Position numbers and translations under genes: made by a program | In this document: positions 30,425 to 38,729 of the stretch, piece by piece | How positions within the stretch are numbered: position 1 is the first letter of the stretch | How the letters are laid out: each line of letters opens with the position of its first letter | Notes under the pieces: generated by a model | The model's input: only the letters and a program-made list of their open reading frames with translations | Told to the model about the DNA's origin: nothing | The model's database searches: none | NCBI RefSeq assembly: GCF_024347195.1 | Contig: NZ_AP025281.1 | Span: 4,216,001-4,280,000 of the forward strand | Direction of reading: 5' to 3' | Source: Aliamphritea hakodatensis | Lineage (GTDB): Bacteria; Pseudomonadota; Gammaproteobacteria; Pseudomonadales; Balneatricaceae | Length of the DNA stretch: 64,000 nucleotides

Positions 30425-31609
30425 ATGACAAACAAGACTGATGAGCTTATAAAACGAAAAATCACCGATGAGGATGTCATTGCCGGCGAAGCACTGAACT
30501 GGGATATTTTTTCCTCAGGGGGATCACTGCTGCTTTCAAAAGGCCACGTGATCAAAAGCGATAGCCAGATCACTCAGCTGATTGCCCGCGGAGCCTGCTA
30601 TTACTGCTCCCCCGAAGAGGTGACTGCAACCAAAAAAACCAGCCGCGACCCCAATGAACCGGCGGTCAGTTTTCTGATCATCAATACCTTACTTGATCAT
30701 CTGAAAAATGCATTCGCCATTCTGCACGAAGAAAATGATCCCACCTTTATTAACCGAATCATGCGCATCGCACTGGATATTCAGTATGCCTGCGATGAAA
30801 ACACGGATGCGATGGTTGGCAGTATTCAGCTCAATCAGGAAGCTCCTAATTTTCTTGCGCACCCGCTGCACAATGCCATTCTGTGTGAAGCCGCCTGTCG
30901 CCGTCAGGGTAAGGGACCGCTGGACCGTTTACCTATTCTGGTGGCAGCCCTGACCCAGAACATTGGCATGCTGAGCATTCAGGAGCAGGTCTTTCATCAG
31001 GAAGAAGCCCTCAGCGAAGAGCAGCAGACCATTATCGATGAACACCCGCAAACCGGTCATGACTTACTGGTCAGCCACGGGGTAACTGAAAAACGCTGGC
31101 TGACAGCGGTCCGGCAGCACCATGAACGTATCGATGGCAGCGGTTACCCTGCCGGTATCAGCGGCGCAGATCTCAGTGAAGACGCCAAACTGCTGGCCAT
31201 TACCGATAATTACACGGCACTGATCCGCCCACGGGCTTATCGCAGCAGAATTCTGCATAAAGACGCCCTGCGGCAGATGCTGCAGCAACGCGGCAGCTCC
31301 ATTGACGGCGACCTGGTTACCCTGCTGATCAATGCCATTGGCATTTATTCTCCGGGCAGCCTGATTGTGCTGACAAGCGGTGAAACCGGGATCGTTACCC
31401 GGCTCACTAAAAAACTGGATGAACCCCAGATCCGCCTGATCAGTGACGCCCGTGGGCATGCCAGTGAAATCGGCGAGGAAACGCCTACCGGCGGCGACAC
31501 TGGCCTGACCATTAAAAACATGCTCTGCGCGAAAGAAAATCAGCATCTGCTGAAAGGCCTGCGTACCGTCTGGCCCATGCAACACCCTCTGGCCCGGGAC
31601 GAAATGTAA
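30425..31609 (+). CDS. HD-GYP domain protein with degenerate HD motif
   Basis: 394 residues, no membrane segment. The N-terminal part (about 1-130) is not assigned. The HD-GYP region (about 130-310) has the GYP signature HHERIDGSGYP near residue 236, preceded by EHPQTGHDLL, and a matching late segment AITDNYTALIRPRAY. Where active family members have HDIGK, this protein has QNIGM (in ALTQNIGML, about residue 177), so both metal-binding H and D are lost. It may be a c-di-GMP-binding or regulatory protein rather than a phosphodiesterase; that is inference. A C-terminal part of about 80 residues (GETGIVTRL) resembles the extra domain seen in some HD-GYP proteins. Confidence 0.85.
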   Translation: MTNKTDELIKRKITDEDVIAGEALNWDIFSSGGSLLLSKGHVIKSDSQITQLIARGACYYCSPEEVTATKKTSRDPNEPAVSFLIINTLLDHLKNAFAILHEENDPTFINRIMRIALDIQYACDENTDAMVGSIQLNQEAPNFLAHPLHNAILCEAACRRQGKGPLDRLPILVAALTQNIGMLSIQEQVFHQEEALSEEQQTIIDEHPQTGHDLLVSHGVTEKRWLTAVRQHHERIDGSGYPAGISGADLSEDAKLLAITDNYTALIRPRAYRSRILHKDALRQMLQQRGSSIDGDLVTLLINAIGIYSPGSLIVLTSGETGIVTRLTKKLDEPQIRLISDARGHASEIGEETPTGGDTGLTIKNMLCAKENQHLLKGLRTVWPMQHPLARDEM

Positions 31610-31779
31610 CCCGCCTGCGTTCTCTCCGGCGGGCAAAGCCGATACCGATTGTCAATTTTCGCCCGTAATCTGTCACCTGTGTCCGTCGCTGACCGTTACA
31701 TCCTCTTATAGGCTAAGCCTTTCTTTTTTGCAGCATTTTCAAGCTGCAGACAACGCTGGCCGCCAGCAGAGGATATCCA

Positions 31780-32427
31780 ATGACCACACTTATGCACGCC
31801 CCGTTAACCTGCTCACTGGCCGCCCGTATAGCAGCCGCAGAAGGCGGGGTTTCCCTGAATACTGAGTACCTGAACCTGCGGACCAAAACACTGGAAAACG
31901 GCACATCCCTATATGATATAAACCCGCTGGGGCAGGTATCCGTACTGCAGTTTGATAACGGTGAGATTCTGACGGAAACCTCAACCTGCCTGCTGTGGAT
32001 TCAGTCGCAGTCGCAAAACAGCCACTTTCACCGTGCACCGGATAGCCCGGACTATTTTCAGATGCTGCGCTGGATCGCCTTTTGCGCCACCGAATTGCAC
32101 AAGCAGATCTTCAGGGTGGTTTTCTATCCGGAAGCCACCGACAGCGTCAAAGATAAAATCCGTGATCTGGCACCGTTACGCTTTGACGTGCTCAATAAGC
32201 ATCTGGCTGACAGACAGTTTCTGCTGGGGGATAACTTTTCGGCCGCCGATGCTTATCTGACCTGGTTCTTTGTACTGGCAGAAAACGCACGACTGAACCC
32301 GACTGAATATGAACACCTGAATGCATACCGGGAACGGGTTTTATCCCGTCCGCTGATCCGCGCACTGATCGAAAGCGACCGCCTGAAAGACAGGGAAATG
32401 AATCAGCAGATTATTCCGGAAGTCTGA
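31780..32427 (+). CDS. Glutathione S-transferase family protein
   Basis: 215 residues, the usual length. The thioredoxin-like N-terminal domain (about 1-78) shows the LTCSLAARIAAAE helix start, NPLGQVSVLQFDNGEILTE (cis-proline region and glutathione-binding ET) and an all-helical C-terminal domain with LADRQFLLGDNFSAADAYL, typical of GSTs. The start has AGAGGA eight bases upstream. A strong shared terminator follows. The natural electrophile or role is unknown; the gene appears monocistronic. Confidence 0.9.
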   Translation: MTTLMHAPLTCSLAARIAAAEGGVSLNTEYLNLRTKTLENGTSLYDINPLGQVSVLQFDNGEILTETSTCLLWIQSQSQNSHFHRAPDSPDYFQMLRWIAFCATELHKQIFRVVFYPEATDSVKDKIRDLAPLRFDVLNKHLADRQFLLGDNFSAADAYLTWFFVLAENARLNPTEYEHLNAYRERVLSRPLIRALIESDRLKDREMNQQIIPEV

Positions 32428-32439
32428 TACAGATAACTA

Positions 32440-32474
32440 AAAAGCCCGCGACAGCTGAACTGTCGCGGGCTTTT
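32440..32474. terminator. Bidirectional terminator, GST gene / chemoreceptor gene
   Basis: GCCCGCGACAG / CTGTCGCGGGC, an 11-bp GC-rich stem with a CTGAA loop, flanked by AAAA and TTTT so that it can serve both convergent genes. Confidence 0.9.
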
Positions 32475-32497
32475 CCGTCAGTCTGATCAGCCAGTGA

Positions 32498-35400
32498 TCA
32501 GAATTCTTCCCATTCATTACCACCGCTCTGCACCAGATCTACCGGACGGCTGCTTTTCTGCTTCAGCGGGGATTCAACATCGCGCTGTTCATTGGCTGAG
32601 CCCATCAGCTTACTGAGGGCATCATTTTTTGCCACCGCATCAGGCACTGCCCCGGTATCATCCACAGAGAAGAACGCAATCAGGTCCATCATCTGCTGAG
32701 ACTGCTGATTAACAGACTCACTGGCAGCAGCGGTTTGCTCAACCAGTGCAGCGTTTTGCTGAGTGCCTTCATCCATTGAACCAATGGCAATGTTCACCTG
32801 TTCAATGCCGCTGGCCTGCTCCTGGCTGGCAGAGGCAATTTCGGACACGATATCACTCACTTCTTTGATCGATTTAACAATCTGCTCCAGTGACTCCCCG
32901 GACTCGCCCACCAGACGGGTACCCTCTTCCACCTTCACCACACTTTCGTTAATCAGATCTTTAATGTCTTTCGCCGCACTGGCACTGCGCTGCGCCAGGC
33001 TGCGTACTTCAGACGCCACCACCGCGAAGCCACGGCCCTGCTCACCGGCCCGGGCAGCCTCAACGGCTGCGTTCAGTGCCAGCAGGTTAGTCTGGAAAGC
33101 AATTTCATCGATGACACCGATGATCTCAACAATCTGCTTACTGCTCTGGTTAATGGTCGACATGGCTTCTGCAGACTCGGTGGCAACCCGGCCACCCTGT
33201 TCGGCCTGATCCCTTGCACCGCTGGCCAGCTCGCTGGCCCGGCGCGCGTTATCCGCATTCTGTTTCACCGTTGCGGTCATTTCTTCCATGCTGGACGCGG
33301 TTTCTTCAAGGCTTGCGGCCTGATCTTCCGTGCGCTGGCTCAGTACTGTATTGCCCTGGGCAATCTCACCGGCACCGTGGTTTATCTGCTGACCGTTAGC
33401 CCGGATATTCATCACAGTTTCGCTCAACTGATCCATGGTGGTATTCAGCGCCCGGTCAAGGGCCTCAAACTCACCCTGGAAGTCACCGTCCATCCGCTCT
33501 CTCAGATTACCCTGTGCCAGCTCTGACAGTACCCGGCGCACTTCCTTGATAGGCACCACCACGGTATCCAGCATCTGGTTAACCCCTTCACTGATGGTTT
33601 TCATAAAGCCATCGTAACTTGAGGTATCCAGACGGTCATCCAGTTCACCGGCAACCGAACGGGCAATCAGTGCTTCAACTTGTTTCTCAGCATCCAGCTG
33701 TTCCGTGATATCCGTCCATTCAATCACGGTTCCCAAACGCTGCCCGGCATCATTCACAACCGGGTTAGCAATCAGGCTGAAGTGATGATCTCCGATCTGA
33801 ATATTGGTCCGGTAAGTAGACGTCAGTTTTTCCAGCATCCGGCTCTGAAGGTCCTCATCAGTAAAGATCCCGCCAATGCTGGCACCCGGCAACGCATTAA
33901 CATCAAACTCAGGCAAATCCTTCCGGATAGCGTCTTCAGCGCTCCGCAACATATTGTTCACAGCAGGGTTAAGGTAAATCAACTGACCATTGGTATCCGC
34001 CAGCATGACATTACTGGAAACGTTATCCAGCGCCACCTTAATGCGCAGTGCTGATTCAGCTTTGGCCCTGCTTTCATTCAGTTCACAGCCCAGCTTTATC
34101 TGCATGCTGGTCAAAGCACGCAATACATCACCAATCTCATCTGCCTGACTAAGATCGGCGCGGGTCGTGAAATTACCTTCGGAAATAGCTTCAAACATGC
34201 CCACTGCCGAATCCAGCGGCCGGGTAATTCCGCGGACTGTCCGCCAGTAGAGGAACAGTGCCATAATAATGATCAGTGACACTACCCCAAGCTCTATGCC
34301 CTGGGTAATACGCAAACCGGTTACCCGGTCATTCAGCAGGTAATTCAGCTGATGTTCGGATTCATCAAACAGCGCAAAAATATGATTGATGACCTCGGTT
34401 CCCTGACTGAAATAAACATCGCTGCTGACCGTTATTACATTGCGGGACAACAACTGCTCATCCACCAGATGGAGATAGTCTTTCGCTTCACGCAGTACAC
34501 CTTCAACCTCATTTTTCAGGCTCGCTTCCAGCTGCGGGTTCGCTTTAAATAAAGACTGATAACGGTCATCAATGTCATGAATATACTTTTCAACCAGCCC
34601 ATGCATTGATAGTACGGCATCACGGCGCGATTCATTCATAACACCGGCAGAAATAGCCGCTGCACCTGTACCACGCATAACCCCTAATGTATCTGCCAGT
34701 GGCAGTAACTCATTCACCGTCAAACTGATCAGCAATGAAGAATCCAGATTCGGGTCTACCGCCATGCCGGACTTATCCGATATATGCACAATAAATTCAA
34801 ACAGGGCATTAATAATGGCACTGTGGCGGACAAAACTCTCCTGACCACTCAAACCGCCCAGTTGGCTTTCCAGCGCCGGCCACCGTGACTTAAGCGTCTG
34901 CCATTCACTACTCAGTTTCAGTTCTGAGCCATATTCGGCGTTTACCTGGTCAATCTGGGTAATACTTGCGGCAATATTGTTTTTCAGTTCGGCTAACCGG
35001 CCAGCCTGACTACTATCTCCATTTTTATACGCGGCAGTGCGCCCCCGGTGTTCTGCCAGATTCTGCTGCAAAGTACGCAATGGCATAATGAATTCCACAC
35101 CGTGTACTTCATCCTGCGCTTTGGCAATTTCACTGTTTTGTTCCGCAACCACCAGGAACAGCAGCGCCAGCAACGGAATCAGCACCATTGCCAGTGAAAA
35201 CGATAATTTCTGAAATAATTTCCAGCGGGAGAAAAAGTTCAGTCGCTCCCAGCGACGGGCAGCATGCAGCGTCGCCTTGCCGGCATTTATATTCCGGTAA
35301 AGCGCATCGGCTTCATCAATTTGCTGGCGGCTGGGCTTGGAACGGACAGACATATAGCCACTGACGTGGCCATTTTCTTTAATCGGCGTAACATTGGCCT

Positions 35401-35686
35401 GTACCCAATAATAATCACCGTTTTTACAACGGTTCTTTACCATCCCGATCCAGGGCTGTTCAGCCTGAAGCGTCTCCCATAAATCCTGAAACGCCGCTGG
35501 CGGCATATCCGGATGACGCACCAGATTGTGGTTTTTCCCGATCAGTTCATCCAGTGTAAAACCGCTGATATCCACGAAGTCCTGATTACAATCGGTTATA
35601 ACTCCCTTCAGGTCAGTTTTGGAGACCAGCTCCTGACCTTCCTGCATCATGACTTCCGTTTCAGTAACCGGCATATTGATCTTCAT
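32498..35686 (-). CDS. Aer-like methyl-accepting chemotaxis protein with PAS, NIT-like, HAMP, PAS and MCP domains
   Basis: 1,062 residues from the ATG at 35686 (GGGAG seven bases upstream; GTG two codons earlier is also possible). An Aer-type PAS domain lies near 12-110 (NRCKNGDYYWVQANVTPI), with helices at about 158-182 and 462-484. Between them is a large region starting MPLRTLQQNLAEHRG that resembles a nitrate/nitrite-sensing-type helical bundle. HAMP, a second PAS (about 550-665), a second HAMP and the signalling hairpin (EIAFQTNLLALNAAVEAARAG, about 880-900) follow. The last five residues, EWEEF, fit the xWxxF tether that recruits CheR/CheB in high-abundance receptors. Likely senses redox state or an electron acceptor through PAS; the cofactor is unknown. 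Confidence 0.92.
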   Translation of the reverse strand: MKINMPVTETEVMMQEGQELVSKTDLKGVITDCNQDFVDISGFTLDELIGKNHNLVRHPDMPPAAFQDLWETLQAEQPWIGMVKNRCKNGDYYWVQANVTPIKENGHVSGYMSVRSKPSRQQIDEADALYRNINAGKATLHAARRWERLNFFSRWKLFQKLSFSLAMVLIPLLALLFLVVAEQNSEIAKAQDEVHGVEFIMPLRTLQQNLAEHRGRTAAYKNGDSSQAGRLAELKNNIAASITQIDQVNAEYGSELKLSSEWQTLKSRWPALESQLGGLSGQESFVRHSAIINALFEFIVHISDKSGMAVDPNLDSSLLISLTVNELLPLADTLGVMRGTGAAAISAGVMNESRRDAVLSMHGLVEKYIHDIDDRYQSLFKANPQLEASLKNEVEGVLREAKDYLHLVDEQLLSRNVITVSSDVYFSQGTEVINHIFALFDESEHQLNYLLNDRVTGLRITQGIELGVVSLIIIMALFLYWRTVRGITRPLDSAVGMFEAISEGNFTTRADLSQADEIGDVLRALTSMQIKLGCELNESRAKAESALRIKVALDNVSSNVMLADTNGQLIYLNPAVNNMLRSAEDAIRKDLPEFDVNALPGASIGGIFTDEDLQSRMLEKLTSTYRTNIQIGDHHFSLIANPVVNDAGQRLGTVIEWTDITEQLDAEKQVEALIARSVAGELDDRLDTSSYDGFMKTISEGVNQMLDTVVVPIKEVRRVLSELAQGNLRERMDGDFQGEFEALDRALNTTMDQLSETVMNIRANGQQINHGAGEIAQGNTVLSQRTEDQAASLEETASSMEEMTATVKQNADNARRASELASGARDQAEQGGRVATESAEAMSTINQSSKQIVEIIGVIDEIAFQTNLLALNAAVEAARAGEQGRGFAVVASEVRSLAQRSASAAKDIKDLINESVVKVEEGTRLVGESGESLEQIVKSIKEVSDIVSEIASASQEQASGIEQVNIAIGSMDEGTQQNAALVEQTAAASESVNQQSQQMMDLIAFFSVDDTGAVPDAVAKNDALSKLMGSANEQRDVESPLKQKSSRPVDLVQSGGNEWEEF

Positions 35687-35999
35687 GCACACTCTCCCAT
35701 GGATTTTTCCAGCAACCTTTCCGGACTTAATTGTTCTACTGCCCGATTCCTGAAGGAACCGTGTCCGGGATTTTTATCGGATGTAATCAGGCACCGCCTG
35801 CAACCGTGTTACCTCCATCACCCCGGGTAAATCACGGTTTACATCCGCATACAGCATAGGTGGGTTAACGGCACTTTGAATAGCGACATGGCTATTTGAT
35901 TGACCATTTTGGGGAGAACTCTGACTTTCCGCATTCAGGAGGGGAAAAAGCTTACAAATCATCAGGGTAAGGAGCCTTACCCTGATGACCGCTATGCCG
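35687..35999. other. Intergenic region between chemoreceptor and PuuB-like oxidase
   Basis: 313 bases between two minus-strand genes. It holds the terminator-like inverted repeat of the oxidase gene at its right end and presumably the chemoreceptor promoter. No gene is supported. Confidence 0.6.
35959..35988 (-). terminator. Perfect 14-bp inverted repeat, likely terminator of the oxidase gene
   Basis: TCATCAGGGTAAGG / CCTTACCCTGATGA with only two central bases, starting about 12 bases after the oxidase stop codon. On the minus strand a T-rich tract (TTTTT) follows after about ten bases. Confidence 0.65.
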
Positions 36000-37304
36000 C
36001 TAAAACATATCTCTGAGTTTGTAATACAACATCCCCAGGGCAAAACAGGGGGTTCTGAATACCGGCCCGCCCGGGAACGGCCAGTGTTTAATCCGGGTAA
36101 ACACATCAAACCGTTCCGCCTGACCGGCAATCATCTGTGCCGTAATACGTGCCATCATATGGGTGGGCGCAACCCCATGGCCCGAATACGCCTGAATGTA
36201 ATACACATTGCCGTCAAGCCGGCCCAGCTGCGGCATCCGGTTAATACCGATGCCCATCTGCCCGCTCCAGCCGTATTCAAGCGGTACATCCTGAAGCTGC
36301 GGAAACACCTTCAGCATTTTCTGACGCATCACTCCAGTGAGATCCCCCGGCTCGCGCCCCGTATAATTAGACAAACCACCAAAGAGCAGGCGTCCGTCGG
36401 CCGTCAGACGAAAATAATCCAGCGCCGTTCGCGGATCACACACCGCCACATTGCCCGGCAGTAAATCATGCTGCTGTTGCGCCGTTAACGGTGCAGTTGT
36501 TACAACCGAACTGTTCGCCGGCAGAATCCGTGACGCCATTGCCGGTACAAGATTGCCCAGATACGCATTGCCGCAAAGCACCACATGATGGGCATTCACA
36601 ACGCCGCTATCGGTATACACCCGGGGACGGTTACCCTGCACCAGCCGGATAACGTTTGAGTTTTCAAAAATACGGGCCCCCTGCTGTTCTGCAGCACGGG
36701 CCTCACCAATACAGAGATTCAGCACATGGCAGTGACCGTTGCCATGCGCGTTAAGCATGCCGCCAACGTATAGGTCTGACCCTATATGCCCACGCATTTC
36801 CTCACGGTCCAGCAGGGTTAATGTATAGGGGTAGCCCATTTGCTCCTGCCAGCGTTTATCCGCTTCAAACTCCTTCATATGACGGGGTTTAAGGGCCGCA
36901 TCCAGATAGCCCCAGCGCAGATCACAGCCGATGCTGTATTTCGCCACCCGCTGGCGGATTATATCGGTGCACTCAACCCCCATATCGAAAAGAGCACGCA
37001 CGCCGGTCTCGCCTATCTGAGGCCGGAAGCGCTCATGGGAATGGCCGATCCCTCCCAGAATCTGCCCGCCGTTACGGCCGGTCGCGCCCCAACTGATCCG
37101 GTTAGCTTCCAGCAATACGCAGCTATAACCACGTTCCGTTAATTCCAGTAATGTGTTCACGCCGGTGAAACCACCGCCGACAATCACAACATCCGCGTTT
37201 ATTTCACTGGTTAACGGTGGATAACAGTTTTGCCAGTTAGCGGTCGCAGCGTAATAAGATCCGGTGTGCTGGCGACTCTCCAGCGGTTTTTTCAGAGCAA
37301 ACAT
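36000..37304 (-). CDS. FAD-dependent oxidoreductase, PuuB/OrdL-like (DAO family)
   Basis: 434 residues, no signal peptide. The N-terminal dinucleotide-binding motif VVIVGGGFTGVNT lies at about 38-50, and ISWGATGRNGGQILGG at about 68-83 is the hallmark of gamma-glutamylputrescine oxidase-type DAO flavoproteins. The C-terminal GMGINRMPQLGRL-like part (here GIGINRMPQLGRL) and YSGHGVAPTHM complete the FAD site. AAGGAG lies nine bases before the ATG. Expected to oxidise an amine or amino-acid derivative with O2, giving H2O2. No other puu genes are adjacent, so the substrate is open. Confidence 0.9.
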   Translation of the reverse strand: MFALKKPLESRQHTGSYYAATANWQNCYPPLTSEINADVVIVGGGFTGVNTLLELTERGYSCVLLEANRISWGATGRNGGQILGGIGHSHERFRPQIGETGVRALFDMGVECTDIIRQRVAKYSIGCDLRWGYLDAALKPRHMKEFEADKRWQEQMGYPYTLTLLDREEMRGHIGSDLYVGGMLNAHGNGHCHVLNLCIGEARAAEQQGARIFENSNVIRLVQGNRPRVYTDSGVVNAHHVVLCGNAYLGNLVPAMASRILPANSSVVTTAPLTAQQQHDLLPGNVAVCDPRTALDYFRLTADGRLLFGGLSNYTGREPGDLTGVMRQKMLKVFPQLQDVPLEYGWSGQMGIGINRMPQLGRLDGNVYYIQAYSGHGVAPTHMMARITAQMIAGQAERFDVFTRIKHWPFPGGPVFRTPCFALGMLYYKLRDMF

Positions 37305-37614
37305 CAGCCCTCTCCTTCAGATAAGATAAGACAATACCGGCCAGCAGCATCAGACTGCCGGCAACAGACACAGCAATGAATCAGCGCTAAAGGAGAGGAT
37401 CGGTGTCTTCACCACGGAAGAAGTCCTGCCAGATGGCAGCAGTACAGGCCCAGTGTGACCAACTGATAAACACTTCCATAGCAAAATACCTGAAGAACAA
37501 GATCTGAAGAACACTCTATGAAAAACAGTCCCAACACCGGCTGTACTCCGTGTACAACAGGCTATATCGGGGTTCTGTACCGAGCATAAATGATCACGAA
37601 CAGGGCTGTCCCTA
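37305..37614. other. Leader region of the oxidase gene
   Basis: 310 bases between TrmK and the oxidase, all on minus-strand genes. It contains one plausible 30-codon frame (37387-37479) and otherwise nothing I recognise. Confidence 0.5.
37387..37479 (-). CDS. Possible 30-residue small protein or leader peptide, unrecognised
   Basis: ATG to TAG, 30 codons. It has three tryptophans, one cysteine and an acidic C-terminal half (FFRGEDTDP), with AGG ten bases before the ATG. It lies 80 bases upstream of the oxidase start on the same strand. I do not recognise a family. It could be a regulatory upstream frame, a small amphipathic protein or chance. Confidence 0.3.
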   Translation of the reverse strand: MEVFISWSHWACTAAIWQDFFRGEDTDPLL

Positions 37615-38292
37615 TCACTTAAGAGGTAGAAAAGCAGGTTCAAGGCGCTGATAGGCCTGTAGTTCGGCACTGACATCCTGATGCGGATTACTGGCCATAC
37701 GCCGGTAATGATTCAGGGTTTGCTGTAAATAGGCCCGGTGAACCGTATCCGTGAAATCCCACATCCGCTCTCCCACCGGGCTGACGGGATCGCCGCCGGC
37801 AGAAGCGACATGCAGTATTTCATAAAAGCGCTGTTTATCTTCCACCAGGGTTTCACTGATCAGCCCCAGCGACAAATCTGCCAGTGCCCGGCGCACCTTA
37901 TAGTTGTGATAAACCGGACACAGCAGGAATTCAACGGGCACCTCCGGATGCGCCTGACAGATAGCCGTCACCAGATCCACGAGAAGATCGCCGCCGACTC
38001 CGGCAATCATCACCAGTTGCGGCTCACCGGCGCCCGCGTACCGGCTCAGGGGTAACCGGGCAACATCCAGACAATGCACCTGCCACCGTCTGTCGCCGTA
38101 ATCTTGTTGCAGATGGTGCTCAAGCGTGTTCATCAGCGCCGGCACGACATCCACAAAGTGCACACAGTCTGCCCGGCCCCGTTCCAGTAACAGCTGCCCC
38201 AGCAAACCGTGATCACAGCAGCAATCCCAGATATGGGTATAGTGGCCGTGAACCATGGTACTGAGTTGCTGGATACGCAGGCTGACTTTCAT
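37615..38292 (-). CDS. trmK: tRNA (adenine-N1)-methyltransferase, TrmK family
   Basis: 225 residues, the family length. Rossmann-type SAM-binding start IWDCCCDHGLLG (about 22-33, equivalent to DIGCDHG), acidic FVDVVP after strand 2, and MIAGVGGDLLVDLV (about 98-111, the family's MGG-type motif). LLCPVYHNYKVRRAL and ETLVEDKQRFYEIL near the end fit COG2384/TrmK, which methylates A22 of tRNA in Bacillus. Proteins of this family also occur in gammaproteobacteria, where the target is less clear. Monocistronic and divergent from the NIT chemoreceptor. Confidence 0.85.
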   Translation of the reverse strand: MKVSLRIQQLSTMVHGHYTHIWDCCCDHGLLGQLLLERGRADCVHFVDVVPALMNTLEHHLQQDYGDRRWQVHCLDVARLPLSRYAGAGEPQLVMIAGVGGDLLVDLVTAICQAHPEVPVEFLLCPVYHNYKVRRALADLSLGLISETLVEDKQRFYEILHVASAGGDPVSPVGERMWDFTDTVHRAYLQQTLNHYRRMASNPHQDVSAELQAYQRLEPAFLPLK

Positions 38293-38462
38293 GCGGATAT
38301 TCTCTTAAACAGCGAAGAAGGCGGCTCAGTTTACCCCACCTGTTGCAGCACGTCATAAACCTTATTTCAGCCCTCTCGCCCGGCAACATCTCAGTTAAAA
38401 ACACCCGTTATTTTCATAATGGGCAGGTCAGTACTTAAGCATTCAACTTTAGTCGCGTTTTC

Positions 38463-38476
38463 TTGATAAAAATCAA
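38463..38476. promoter_or_regulatory. FNR/Anr box
   Basis: TTGAT-AAAA-ATCAA matches the FNR/Anr consensus TTGAT-N4-ATCAA at every defined position. It lies 254 bases upstream of the NIT chemoreceptor and 171 bases from the divergent trmK. A -10-like TACTAT follows at 38491-38496. That spacing puts the box near -33, not the usual -41.5, so activation versus repression cannot be called. Confidence 0.7.
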
Positions 38477-38701
38477 AAATTGAGTGGCAATACTATGAAA
38501 CACTTCGCGTACATATATTGTTTTTCAAAGACTTTTTTGCCAGACAAACGCACACACAATTTGGGTTATAAAGTATACAAACGCTGGTTTAAATGCATTG
38601 TATATAATGTATTATCTTCCCATGTAGCACGCGATGGACCGCTGGCACCTGACGGCCAGTAAACCTATGCAGTCCAGCAATAAAAATGTTGTTTTCATAG
38701 A

Positions 38702-38724
38702 TTAGGGGCCTCCCCCCTAAGGAG
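38702..38724 (+). promoter_or_regulatory. Hairpin overlapping the ribosome binding site of the NIT chemoreceptor
   Basis: TTAGGGG / CCCCTAA (7 bp, CCTCC loop) ends inside AAGGAG, the Shine-Dalgarno sequence six bases before the ATG. Folding would bury the first two bases of the binding site. Confidence 0.5.
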
Positions 38725-38729
38725 CTGTT

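Larger units (their letters stand above)
38293..38729. other. Divergent intergenic region, trmK / NIT chemoreceptor
   Basis: This 437-base AT-rich stretch carries a perfect FNR/Anr-type palindrome at 38463-38476 and a TACTAT hexamer shortly after. A small hairpin (CTGGC/GCCAG) lies near 38642-38659, and a hairpin touching the ribosome binding site lies just before the chemoreceptor. A 60-codon frame here has no support. Confidence 0.6.

Noticed and set aside
38622..38690. Stretch resembling the 3' half of a GEMM-I c-di-GMP riboswitch (GTAAACCTATGCAGTCC)
   Set aside because: The 5' conserved part and the GNRA loop/receptor of GEMM-I are missing, so the likeness is probably chance.
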